Below, in pieces: positions 32,806 to 44,670 of a DNA stretch of 64,000 nucleotides. Position 1 is the stretch's first letter; each line of letters opens with the position of its first letter. A model generated the notes under the pieces. The model was not told the DNA's origin. It did not search any database and saw only the letters and a program-made list of their open reading frames with translations. Origin of the DNA: Hypholoma sublateritium FD-334 SS-4 (Eukaryota; Basidiomycota; Agaricomycetes; Agaricales; Strophariaceae); assembly GCA_000827495.1 (NCBI GenBank), contig KN817613.1, positions 1 to 64,000 on the forward strand, read 5' to 3'. Both the position numbers and the translations under genes were made by a program.

Positions 32806-33933
32806 CAAGATTTCCCGGGAAAGGCCATACAATACCCTGATACGGGCTGACAGGCCTTACCGACGGTCTGGAGTACCTTACAATAGCAATAACTTAATAT
32901 CTGGAGATCTGGAGCGGACGCCAGCTTGGCATCGGTGGCTGAGACGGATGCAGATTAGTACTGCAATTTATTTCTGCACGACATTGACAGAGACTATTGA
33001 TATCCACCATTCCCATGTTTAGTCACCTTGTTACAGAACATCCAGAAGTTTGTGATGGAGATGGTCGGCAGCTTCCAAGTGTCCACGATTAGACCCCAAA
33101 TTCCAGCTATATGGCGCTGACGCCGAAGGATCAGTGACTTTGCTATCATATTAATCAGCTTTTGTACATATGATAAAGAAGCATCCGTGGGTAAGCTCGT
33201 ATATACGCTGCTTCAGTGCTCGTATTTAAGCCGTAGATAGGAATAATGAAGTAATATCTCGCAGAGTAACTCCTTCGCCTGGTAGTATGACGGCGCTTAT
33301 TTACAACACTTACAGCGTCCGCCACGTCCAGCCAAAAATATACATACGCCGCGGACGGTCTGCTCGTCGTGTACCTCCGAAATCAGCAATTAGCCGTACC
33401 CCAAGTCTGCATCGCGGGTAACTCGCACTTCTCAGTATTTTTATCCGCCTATATGTCCGAGACCACTAAGCATACCATCGTCCAAGGGGGTATCCCCGAC
33501 CCATCGAAGCTTCGTATAAAAGTGCTATCAGCGCTGCCGTATGCGCGAGGATCAGAAAAAGATCAGAACGAACATTCGATGCGAAAAGATTACAAGAAAC
33601 CCAACTTCGGCTGTGTCCGAGTCCCAGTGCGATAGAGGTGGGATCACGGCAAACTTCATTTATAGCACATAAAAGGGTGCACACAGTAGTTGCGCATTGG
33701 CAATGCATAACAGAAACGAGGGTATTAACCTGTAGGCTGTCGATATGCTCCCCGTGATGCCCAATCTTACCGCAGTACATTTTATATCATAGTGCACCAA
33801 GGCGTTCACCAGCTTATGTAAAGTTAAAGATAAAAAGGCTCGAATTTGTGCTCGAAGATTGTACAAAATAAGTTGGACGCAGTGGCTAATATGTATGTAT
33901 TGATTATTTGGATCATAGAAGCATGCCTAAATG
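32806..33933. other. Intergenic region
   Basis: No gene is supported. Short frames only. Confidence 0.4.
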
Positions 33934-35503
33934 TCAAAGAGGTCTATACATATCATGCTCGTGTCCCGTATCTTGTCCAACGGGACGAAGGTCGGCCACG
34001 AAGTCCTCTCCTATATCAGTATCCGCCTCCACATTCCAGGTGACGTGTGTACTCATTTGACTCTCGTCGAGAAACCAAGCAACATCATTTCTTGATATCA
34101 TCGGCCCTTTCCCGACGACTTCGATAGCTACTAACGGCCTTCCTGTAGCCACCCGAGTTTCCATGAAATGTCGCAAAGCACCTGAGGTAAATCCATTACA
34201 GTTCTCGATCAGTAACGCCTGTAGGTCCAATGCCGGGACGTAATCATCTTCCCCGCAAAGCCATTCAAAAAAGTCGTCTCCAACGGCTTCGCAGTTGATC
34301 AGAAAGAGATGGGTGCACGCGAACAACTTTATCGCATTGTAGATGCTGCTGTCTGAAAAATGATTCGCGCTCCATGAAGCTGGCAGGATAGATGTTGGTC
34401 GGAATGGTATATCTTCAAGGATGAGATGAGAATATGAAGTCCTAACCAAAATCGGCCGAGCAATGAATGGAATCGAACATCGCGTGATATGCAGGACGGA
34501 CAGATAATCCGCTGTGGCGATAGAGCCAAAAAAAAGTGGAAATAAATTCAGGCGATACGTTTTCAAGCTTGACGTTCTCCCACCCGAGGGCGTAACTTGG
34601 GTCGCCTCGTTCAGGACGATAACCGAAAGTTAGATTTGACAAAGTCAGGTCGTTGCAGTCCAAGTCATCAATGGCGTTCATAAACCCTGCGAACGTTCGA
34701 GTATCGTTGTGAGGCCCGATCCCATGCTTTTGTAGCGTTAATTGGTTAATAGACAAAGAAAGACGTTTTTCGCCCCCAATATTCATAAGCAGCCCTTGAT
34801 TGACTTCGCTTAATTGCATGAAGGAGTATCCTGGTAGCGAAATCTCCTTCAATACAGGTATTTCGAACTCGACTGCAAGTTCGTCACAATCAATGTAGAT
34901 TTCGATCATACTCTTGTTGTCGTCCACATCGTGTTTTAGACACTTGAGGATTAATTTTTCGAGGTAGTGAAGGCTCCGGGAAAGAATACTAGTGGCACAG
35001 GGCAAGGATGACTGGAATATGAGATCAAATGTGATGGACGCGCAACGCTTGATGTGAGGTTCCAGTTGGCGGAAGATAATATGCGCTTGAAGATTTTCGT
35101 GGCGCTTCTGCGCATCTTCACCGGAATTGTTTGAGTCTGATTCTGGAGATTCCGCTTCCTTGATGCTGGAAAACACGAAAACTTCGATTGGGCCGCCTGT
35201 GAACATCGTGAGGGTATCAAGAAACGGACTCGGGTCCATAACATCAATGGAAACCGATTTCCAATTCGTGGGATTGGACTTGAGGATATCCATCCAGAAA
35301 GGACATGTAGAGGCGACATTGAAAGGAAAGGCCCGGGTCGAAGTTCGAGAATAGCTTGATGTGGTCGATTCGGCAACATAAATAAATATCAGAGCCAGGA
35401 TTTCGACGGGAAGACAGTTTATGCCACTCAGACGAGCGGGCGTGCACAGAAAAACTTGTCTTGGTACGTTTTCAGCTTCTACTATAGCTTTCGAATCCAT
35501 CAT
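33934..35503 (-). pseudogene. F-box/LRR-like protein gene split by a homopolymer frameshift
   Basis: Intronless minus-strand gene, ATG at 35503. The F-box-like motif (INCLPVEILALIFIYVAE) precedes SNPTNWKSVSIDV and a leucine-rich region, the usual build of mushroom F-box/LRR proteins that recruit targets to SCF ligases. At 34528-34535 an A8 run (T8 on the coding strand) breaks the frame: with one T fewer the reading would continue in frame as STFFGSIATADYLSVL and run to 33934 (about 520 aa). As given, the first frame ends at 34442. This may be a sequencing error in a homopolymer or a real null allele. Confidence 0.7.
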
Positions 35504-36254
35504 TGCAAGTAAACACAGGGTTTGATATCTGGCTTGGGGGGACGATGGGCTGGAACGGGGAGGACGAGTGGTGGTGGTCACCGGTCAACCGGTAAACCAG
35601 CACTTTTCCTGAGATTCGGCCGAAAATTTGAAGTCGGTGCGCACGAGCCATGCTTCTTGTGCGGTTCACAACCCGCCATCAAAGATGCTGCCACGCGGAT
35701 TCCCTTTATATCATTGTTATCAAAGTTTAAACCGCTCCCGTCGTGTACCAAGTATATCAAGCAGCAATTAGTGTGTTTAATATCGATTCATGCAGGAGTT
35801 GGAAAACGATTCGTGTGAAAAAATCTAATATTGTCAATGTCAACACCAAAGGTCACCGGTCACCGGCGTCAACGTCAAGGACTCAGTACTCAAGCTCAAA
35901 GTCAGCGATTATCATCATCACACCAATATAAAACAGACCACTTTCATGCGCCTGAGCGTCTATGTAGGAATGTGGTGAAATATTTCATGACAATTGCAAA
36001 GCCATATATAGACCCAGGCCGTCTGCCCTGTCATCTTATCTCCCAGCCGACGTACCTCATTTAGGAATAATCGCCGAATTAGGAATTACTATAGGTGTGT
36101 ATCGACTTCAAGGCTTTTCATGTATAGGGCCAGACTCAGAACCGCCTCCTGCCGCCTCCTCGACGGCCATAACATTGCTGCCATAATATAGACATTTCCA
36201 ACTTGATCTCAATACAGCAAGGCTTACACACCTGCCCCCACAATTCCAGTTAAT
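35504..36254. other. Intergenic region
   Basis: Upstream region of the 33934-35503 F-box gene. No coding region is supported. Confidence 0.4.
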
Positions 36255-36344
36255 ATGCGTGGTTGTCTTACGCTCCCCGAGAAACCATGCAAGTTCGTTT
36301 CTGGATGTCATCGGCCCTTTCCCAATGACTTCAATAGTTATCAA
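36255..36344 (-). pseudogene. Relic of the C-terminus of the neighbouring F-box/LRR gene
   Basis: On the minus strand the peptide TIEVIGKGPMTSRNELAWFL matches AIEVVGKGPMISRNDVAWFL near the C-terminus of the gene at 33934-35503. Nothing else of that gene follows, so it is a fragment of a local duplication. Around it, two related segments (about 36095-36180 and 36440-36540, sharing CCGCCTCCTCGAC) form a further short direct repeat. Confidence 0.6.
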
Positions 36345-36681
36345 CAGGCCGTATGTGCAAGTGGCCCGAAAGAATCTGTAGACTTGTCATCTTATTTCCA
36401 AGCGGATGAGCCTTATCTAGGATTAATCTCCTTGTAGTGATATATAGGTGTACTGTATTGATTACAGGGATTTTCGTGTACGTTATTATGTATGCAGTCA
36501 CAGCCGCCTCCTCGACAGCCAACACAGCACCCATCACATAGCCGTCGAAGAACCAACGTGCTACTGTGGCCATAGCTTCCGTCACCTGGATTTGATTCCT
36601 CTGCGCGAAGCGAGGGCATCAGTGTCCTCTCAAAGATATGCAGAAGCCAAAACGAGACGAGACCATACGAGCGCCAAGAGC

Positions 36682-39482
36682 CTACTCATCCCACCCGCCC
36701 AACTCCCGTGCCCACTTGGCCTTCCGGATCTCCCGCCGCTCCTCGTCTCCGAGCACCGCCCACGCCTCCATCCCACCGACGCTCTCTACCATCTCCTCCT
36801 CCCACCTCTCCTCGAGCTCGAGCTCCTTCTTCGTCTTCTTCCGCGGCGGCGGTGGGGGCGGGGGTGGAGGCGGCGTGCGCCGGTTTGGGTGCAGAGACGC
36901 GATGCGCGACAGCATGCTGCGCGACGACTTGAGCAGGGGCGAGTACACGAGTGGAGCGGGGCGCGCGAGCGTCTTCACCCGCGACGAGCCGGACGCGGCA
37001 GGCGTCGCCGGGTGAGGTGTGGTGAAGGGCGACCCAGGTATGGAGTTCGCGCGCCGGATGAGCTCGGACATGGGCAGTGAGCTCCGCCGCGGCGCGATTT
37101 CGTACCGCGCGTACAGGGGCGTGTGGCCGCCGGTGGACGGGACTGTTGGTTTGGGCCGGGTGGGCGGCGCCGGCGTTGCGTAAGTAGGCTTGGATGCGGC
37201 TGGTGCAGCATTTTCCTGCGGGAGCGCCGTTAGTAGATTGCTATGAAATTGTACTCGGATGTGAAGCCTTACCTTGCTCGCCTTCAAAATCTCCCCAGCG
37301 GCCGCTTGTTGAGCTTTGGTAGACTTCGGTGGTTCATCGACATCGTTGTCCTCGTCTTCATCAGGAATGATTTTCTTCGAAGCTTTTGTCCCCTTTGATG
37401 GCTTGTGGGATTTCACAGCCACTTCTTCTTGCGCTCCATTTATACCATCCTGTTCGTCTTCGGAGATGACAGTATTCTTCCCGGTCTTCGATTTGGACTT
37501 ACTCTTGGTCTTGTCCCTGCTCGGAGTTTCGTCTTTCTTCCTCTTCTTTGAGGAGGCCGAGGGGGTCACTCGGATGATGTCCCCAGCGTCCCCGGTAAAG
37601 TCGTCATCGTCACCTTCCGAGTCGACGGTGCTCTTCCGCTTCTTTGGCCCGCTCGCCCGTTTATCAGAAGGCCTAGCTTTCGGCATATCCGCTTCCCAGT
37701 CGGATAGAGGGGACGGTGACCGCTGCGGCGCCTGTATAGGCTGCTTGTGAGACGATGCAGTGGTAGGGGCCAGTGGGGTAGATTTCCCGCTGTGTGGCGC
37801 AGTCACAGGTGCGGTCGCTGGCAAAACACGAACAATGTCCCCAGAAAAGCCAGCAACGTTGATAGAAGCAAGCTCATCTTCCGAGTCCTCGATGAATTCG
37901 CTGCTCTTGAACACTTCTTTGTTCGCCGCCACGGCTTTCTGTTTCCCTTTGTCCACCGCCTTCGTTTTCGGCCCTGCCTTTGACTGCGGCCGCGTATCCA
38001 TCACCACTTCTAATTTCCCTTTTCCTTTCCCGGGGAGATCACCTGTGTCGGTGGTCAGCTTGGGTTTCGCCCTGTTCTTCGCCGGTTTGTCCTTATCCTT
38101 CGCTTTCGTCTTGCTCTTCTTCTTCTTGCTGCTCCCCTCCCCATCTGGATTAAAGTCATCATCACGGTCGTCCTCGTCGAGTACAAGCATCTTATTATGC
38201 TCGCTCCCGTCGTACATCGAAAGATCGACTTTCTTCTTCTTCGCCTTCTTCGGCTTGGGCTGCGGCACCATGGTGGGCGGCAGCATTGTCAGGTCCACGA
38301 TATCGCGAGGCAGCGGCGGCACTGGTGCGTCGATAGATGGGTTTGCACGCGGTGCAACCGCGGCTTCCCTATCTCTCCCCATCGACGACGAGGACGAACC
38401 GGCAAAGAATGTAGAGGGCGGTTGCATCCCGCGTGGGGACGACCCGTATTTGTGCGCAGGCTGTTGCGCCCGCTCTGGGATTCCTTGCGACGTGGCTAGC
38501 TCGTCTAGTTCATCCAGCTCCGGAACGGCGCGCTTCCGCTTATTGGATGCGGCGTTCTCGCTGAACAGTGAGCTGGGCGAAGACAGCGGGCCGTCGGCTA
38601 GAAACTCGATGGGCGGCGCGCGAGCCCTGGGGTCATCGTTGCAGGCCGTGCTGATTGACGGAATTGGGGGGTCGGAAGGAGGGAGTTGCGAAGTAGGGGG
38701 AGCGCGGGGCGGAGAGGTAGCAATGGGCAGCTCAGGGCCGCCTGAGGGTGGCGTGGTGAGTGGAAAGGAAGTGACAGAATCGCGCGATGGGTCCGCTGGC
38801 GCAAGTGGCCCTAGCACTCGGGGACGCGGTCGCGGTCGTGGCCTCGGAAGGCCGGGAGGTTTAGGCTGTTCTGTTTGCATAGAGGTATCGGGTACCATGG
38901 AAAATGGTGCTGCTTTGCCCATCTCTGTGGCCTTCGTTTTCGGCTTCGACTTTGGCTTGGGTTTTGGTTTAGTTTTGGGTTTGGGGTGCTTTAAACTGGG
39001 CTCCTCATCCTCATCCTCCGAAGTGAGCTCGATAACGTCGAGCACAACAGGCGCAGGAGCCTTCGTGGGTCTTTGGCGCGTCTTCGCTCTGTCAGCAATG
39101 CTGCTTGTAATGCCTTCAAAATCCGTATATGCGCCACCAATCGAGGCAATGGACGTCTCAGCATCCGTGCCCTTTGTCGTCTCCCGTTCCAGGGAGGTAA
39201 ATCGCGAAGGATGATCGGGCAAAGCAGAAGGACCAGCAGTAAAATTCGATATCGACGATTGTGCGGCTTGTTGGTACCGACTTGCTGTGGTAAATCCAGA
39301 AACAGGCGATGACTGGCGCGCATTCATACCGCCTGACCATGAGTTCCAGCTTAGTTATGAGGTAAGATTGAAGATTCGGAAATCGTACCGCCAAGGCCCA
39401 ATGCGGGGAACGCATCCATCTCGCCATCGTCTTCGCTGTCTGCAATCACTTCGTCGTCGGGCTGCATTTGGGTGTCTGACAT
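36682..39482 (-). CDS. Large disordered, basic, nuclear-looking protein
   Basis: Three exons: 39389-39482, 37273-39332 and 36682-37215 (895 aa). The short first exon starts MSDTQMQPDDEVIADSEDDG. The intron at 37216-37272 is 57 nt, in frame, and has a CTAAC branch site, so an uninterrupted ORF hides it. Most of the protein is predicted disordered: Ser/Pro/Lys-rich, many KKRK-like clusters suited to nuclear import, and repeated short acidic motifs such as ELTSEDEDEE and EFIEDSEDELASINV. The C-terminus is the most ordered part: PLYARYEIAPRRSSLPMSEL, then VYSPLLKSSRSMLSRIASLH, a run of ten Pro, and a charged helix (ELEERWEEEMVESVGG). I do not recognise the family; chromatin or DNA-damage roles would be guesses. 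Confidence 0.75.
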
Positions 39483-39834
39483 ATTCTGCAGATGTCGTAG
39501 GGACAATCAATACGCGTTAAGGGTTTTGGAATGGATAAAGGCTGGGCTGAAGAGTGTTGTTATCTGGTTGTTATTGAAGAGTAGTGATTTTGCTACATAA
39601 TTTGTTGACAGAATGTGTGGCAAACGCGATCAACAGAGAATCACAGGGTCGTGACTCGACGCGTGCGTGACTCAGGTGCACCGCGGCAACAAAGCCGATT
39701 CCCGATCTGGTGCCGCGGGCGCTTAAGCACAGCAACCCAGCATCTTTGAGGAACTCCGCGACGAGAGCGTAGTGTAACGACTCGGATAGGCTCTTCGGCG
39801 AGCAGAGTCTGTCACAGAAAATATCTGTAACTAA
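39483..39834. other. Intergenic region
   Basis: A 350-bp stretch between two minus-strand genes. Nothing coding seen. Confidence 0.45.
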
Positions 39835-42250
39835 TTATACATCGTCTTCCATGAAATATGTGTCTAACTGATTCTCCAAAACCGCGATATCCATCTGCGG
39901 CACCGGCCCGCCACGCTCACCCTGCAGTATCTTCACCAGGAGCTTGTGCCGCTGCTCCGGAGGCCATGTAGACAAGCCGCGAAGGTACTCCGTCGTCGTG
40001 CATCCAAATTCGACGAAGCGGAGGATGTATTGCATCATCGGTGGGTGGCACTTGCTCAGGAAGCGGTGTATGCCCGCGATCCCGCTCTCCCTCTGAGTCG
40101 GCTCCTTCGTGAAGAATGGACTGTCTGCAGCCGTCGAAGATGGATCGGCGTGCGTTTTCTCGGAGGCTTCAGCGACAGGTTCCTCCAATTTCTCCTTCTT
40201 GCCGAAATCGCCGGAGAGGCTGGGGTCGGGTTTCCTGGGTTCCCACCGGGGACCGTAGAGAGACGTGGCTCCAAAACAGCTAAAATAGTTGTCCGACTGC
40301 AGCCTAGAGGAATTGGTATATTGGGAACCCGAAAATTCGGAGAGTTGTGGGTCGTGTATAGGAGCAGCGAGTTTGACAGAATGGTTGTCCAGCTGGAAGG
40401 CGTAGAAAAGTCCAGGCGAGTCAAGTGGGCCCGGCATTCGGCGTGGACCTTTAACTCCCGGGACCACAGAAAGCATCGAACGGAAGGTGGAAGGGCCTGC
40501 TATGTCTCCTTCCAATGATCGTGGGTGAGAGTAAACAGTTTTTTCAGTGGTCATCTCAAGTTCGGGATGAATGTCCCGAGAACCATTTTCCACAGCCGGC
40601 GATGCACTGCGCTCCGATCCAGTATAACGTTGCGCAGGAGAAGATTCGCGTGAATGAAATTCCACGCGATCATCCGAGCTGACGGAGTCAATGGGCTGTG
40701 TTATACGCTGTGGTAGCGCACCGGTATCATGCAAGCTTTGGCGAGCGGCGGTATTCGTATTCTTTAAATTCTTCCGCCGAGTCAGGAGAACAACGGGGCG
40801 CATTTTCTCTCCAATGCCTTGGCGTTTCCTCGGTGAGTGACATATCGAGGTTCTGTGGACCTTTACAACCGTCTGTGATGAGGAGCTCGTACTGAGTGTA
40901 GCTGTATTCTGTCCGGACTAGTCAATATCAGTAGAAGTCGGACAATCAGGACACACCGAGTTGCGATCGTCTGTTTGAGTCGGTGAAAGGGCCTGCCGAA
41001 ATCAAATTAACCAATAAATCTTTCTCAAATGGGCTACCATAGTATACAAACCGCCTCAAAAAGACCCTCCGTGCAGCGTTTTTCATGTCGGTAACGTCGC
41101 CTATCGTGAATGTACATAATCAGCCCAAACACAAAAGAGAGGCATCTGTCTCCGTGAGCTCCTCCGAAGAAAGTAGGCTGCTTTTGCTTGAGCTGCACAC
41201 ATTCTGTTCAGTCCGGGAAAATATAACGAACAACATAGTTGACAAACCTCAGCTTTAACTAGTTCGAATAATTCCCTTTGGCCCTGTTCGTTTAGGGCCT
41301 CAGTTGTGAAGTACCGCAGCTCCAAACAGCGCAAATCGTCCTAGTGGCTCAAGTTGAGCCTAGTACCAGGAAAGTTAAGCAGAAAATTCACACCGCAATC
41401 TTGTCAAATTTTGTGCCGTTTTGTTCCAGGCATAACAATGATCGAAGTTTCCCCCACTGATAGATTATTAGCGTTATAGGGCTCTATGCTGAACATAACA
41501 GAACGCACGGTGTAATCCTGCCTTCGAAAGCCATAATGATTATAGGCTGAAGAGCAGGGGTCGAGTTGTAAGTGTATAATTACATCGAAGGCATGGGAGA
41601 ATGCTTACTCTGTGCAGACATGAGGGAACACAGCTCGCCAGACCAAGCACAGGCCTAATGGGTTCAAGAATCAACTGTTACGATATACCTCTGCTACTGG
41701 CTTATATGCATGCGATCGGTCTCCACGAAACAACTTGAAAGCTTATCAGTGCTTCTGTGGTCCCATCTTTTACCCCGTCTGCAACTTTAAATTGATCAGA
41801 CCAGGAATAACATAACAAGAAAAACGGGCAAGAATCAATGAGCGATATCGCGAATGTACATCCCAGAATAGGCAACGTAATTTCCCTACCCAGGCACGAC
41901 AGCGTCCCAATGATACTTGCCGGCGAAATGAGCGGGAAGTCGTTCAGCATGGCCAGAATATTGTTTTCACCTGATATGCAAGCTACGTCCCAGAAGCCGG
42001 AAACTTCGGCCACTGGGAAACAAAACGCACACGAAGCGAGTCAGCGATCGGTGTCAGAAGCACGAGCTTAAATTCGCGCGCAGCGGCAATCTACATACCG
42101 CTCGTAGAACTGCGTCCGTTGCGCCAGGGTCTTGAATAGAAGCGTCGACCGGCTCGACCCGTGGGCAAGCTGTTGGTCAGATACGGAGAGCGCGGAGCCC
42201 TGGGGATAGGGATGATGATGTAGATGTTGGATGTACAAAATTTGCATGCA
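39835..42250 (-). CDS. Tandem paralog 1, unknown family (main exon 39835-40803)
   Basis: The 3' exon is clear: 39835 to at least 40803 (MRPVVLLTRR...), about 322 aa. Its last 80 residues form the best conserved part (GIAGIHRFLSKCHPPMMQYI, FVEFGCTTTEYLRGLSTWPP, VLENQLDTYF), a C-terminal region I have no name for. Compared with paralog 2 (42375-43472), the exon extends upstream, but an in-frame TAG occurs at the position aligned to Ser in DTDSPVKR. It may be the end of an intron. Candidate upstream exons lie at about 41250-41340 (ELRYFTTEALNEQGQRELFELV) and 42104-42250 (ending RTQFYER, then gtatgt), but I could not join all of them. Function unknown. Confidence 0.55.
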
Positions 42251-42374
42251 GGAGATGAGCGGTGCGGATGGGGAGAGGAGTGTGGACGGGGAAAGCCTCC
42301 CGAAGACCATCAATGACTCAAATATTTACATCCTGAAACCTCCCAGCAGTGGCGATTTCAAAATATAGAATCGA

Positions 42375-44670
42375 TTACACGTCGTCGTCCCCGAAGTACG
42401 TCTCGAACTGATTCTCCAGCACCGCGATGTCCATCTGCGGTACCGCGCCACCCCGCCCAGCCTGCAGTATCTTCACCAACAGCTTGTGCCGCTGCTCCGC
42501 AGGCCATGTTGACACACCGCGCAGGTACTCCGTAGTCGTGCACCCAAATTCGACGAAGCGGAGGATGTGCTGCATCATTGGCGGGTGGCACTTGCTCAAG
42601 AAGCGGTGTATGCCCGCGATCCCGCTCTCCCTCTGAGTCGATGCCTTTGTTATAAACAAGGGGTCTGTGCCTTTCGAAGGTGGATAGGCATACGATGGGT
42701 TGGGAGCGTCAGTAACGGGCTTCTCAAATTTCTCCTTCTTGCTGAAATCGCCGGGGAGGTTGGGGTCGGGCTCCCTGCGCTCCCACCGGGGACCGTGGAG
42801 AGACGAGGTGTTGATATAGTCAAGATAGTCGTCCGACGTCAGCCTGGAGTAATGGGTGCTTTGGGAACCCGAAAAGGCGGAGTATTGTCGCTCGTGTGCA
42901 GTACCAGGAACAAGGGATTTGGCAGGGCGATTATCCGGCTGGAAGTCATGGGAATGTGCAGGCGCGCTAAGAGGACCCGGCATTCGGCTTCGTCCTTTGA
43001 CTTGCGGAACCGCACGATATACCGAGCGGAGGGTGGAAGGGCGTGCCATATTTTCCTCCTTTGACGTTTGCAGAGTGGAAACGGTGCCCTGAGTAGCCTC
43101 CTCAAAACCAGAATAAGTGCCCCAAAAGTCAGCTGGCAAAGACGACGAGGCACTGCGCTCTGATTCAGCAAAATATTGCGCCCTAGAAGGTTCGCGTGCA
43201 TTGAATTCCATACAATCGTCTGAGCCGCCGAAGTCAAAGCTCGTTGGTCTATGCTGTGGTAGCGTGCCGTAATCATGAGAATTTTTGCGAGTGGCGGGGT
43301 TCTTAAGTTTCTTTCGCCGAGTCAAGAGGACAACGGGACGCATATTCTTTCGAGTGACTTTGGTTCTCCTTGGTGAGTGATATATCGAGGTTTTAGCGCT
43401 GATGACGGGTAGAGAGAAGCTCGTGCTGAGCGCAGCCGTTCTCTTTACAGGCGAGTCAGTATCGCTAGACAAAGCCGGACAACCTCAACATACCGGTTCG
43501 CGATCGCTTGTCTGAGTCGTTGGCAAAGCCTACCGACAGTATGAAAGTAAACGACACCGCTTGCATACAATAGGGTCATGAAGATACACACCGACTCAGA
43601 AGTCTCCACTTTATGTCGCATGAGCATCCTGTGTCGGGAACGTCGCCGACCGTAAATATTGCTAATGAGCCCAGATATAAAAGAGAGACATCTGTCTCCG
43701 TGACTTCCTCCAAAGACAATAGGCTCTCTCCCCTTGAGCTGCACACGTCTTGCTTAGCTCGAGAAAGCGCAGGCTACAGTCAATCGACTAACCTCGGCTA
43801 CAATTAAATCCAACAATTCCTTATCGCCATCCTTGTGGGGCTTGACGGTAAAGCGCCTCAGCTCCTCAGAGCGCACAACACACTAGTTGTTCTTCTAGTT
43901 AAGCGCGACACTAGGCAGGGTTAGCAAGACACTCACCTTAATTTTGTAGAATGCTCTCTCATCGTCTTCCAAGCCTAATAACCTCTGGAGTCTCTGCCAC
44001 TGATAGATTTTAGCGTTACAGAGCCGTGCAGAGCATAACAGAAAGTACAGTATATTCATTCCATCGAAAGCCGTAAGGATTCTTCGCTGAATGTAGATTG
44101 CAAGTAAGTATATAGCCGTATGAAGGAATGATATATTACTTACTCTGTACCACTGCGGACATAGGGAAACAGAAAACAGCTGTTACGGTATACCTCTGCC
44201 ACTGGACTTATACCTTATAAGCTTAGAGCGTACACCGCACAAATGTAAATCCCGGGAGCGACCGGGCTCCATGAAACGACATGAAAAGCTTATCAGTGCT
44301 TCTGTTCGAGCGCTTTGCTGCGTCTGTTACTGGTACTTACATAACTGTAAATCGATTAAACCACGAGATACATAGCACGAAAAATAAGCAAGAACAAATG
44401 GGCGGGTATACATCCCAAAAGGCCAACGTCGTGTCCCGAGCCACGGAGCGGCCGCGTGTTGATGATGCTTGACGGCAGGATGACCGGTGAGTCTTGCACG
44501 AGTCATTCAGCACGGTCTGCACGATATTTTCCTGCCGTGCAAGCCACGTCCCAGACGAGGGCGACTACAGATGCCTAGTATACGGAACGAAACAAACACG
44601 AGGTGAGTATGGCTCGGCCGGAGAAGCACAAGCTTAAAATCAATTGCAGCGGCGATAGACATACCGTTCG
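42375..44670 (-). pseudogene. Tandem paralog 2, unknown family (main exon 42375-43472), probably decayed 5' end
   Basis: The 3' exon (about 365 aa, 42375-43472) closely matches paralog 1, with the same C-terminal region (GIAGIHRFLSKCHPPMMQHI; TTTEYLRGVSTWPAEQ). Similarity continues upstream through non-coding sequence to 44670, showing that about 2.3 kb was duplicated in tandem. An upstream exon is still readable (SEELRRFTVKPHKDGDKELLDLI, about 43800-43880). The segment matching RTQFYER|gtatgt of paralog 1 is present as TACGAACG|gtatgt at about 44660-44670, but the exon before it is no longer readable. A TGA also lies in frame where paralog 1 has Pro. The gene may be expressed from a downstream ATG (MRPVVLLTRR) or be a pseudogene. 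Confidence 0.5.

Noticed and set aside
37760..39214. Long plus-strand open frame (484 codons) opposite the disordered protein gene
   Set aside because: Ser/Gly/Phe-biased antisense shadow; the minus strand has consistent splice sites and a conserved-looking C-terminus.
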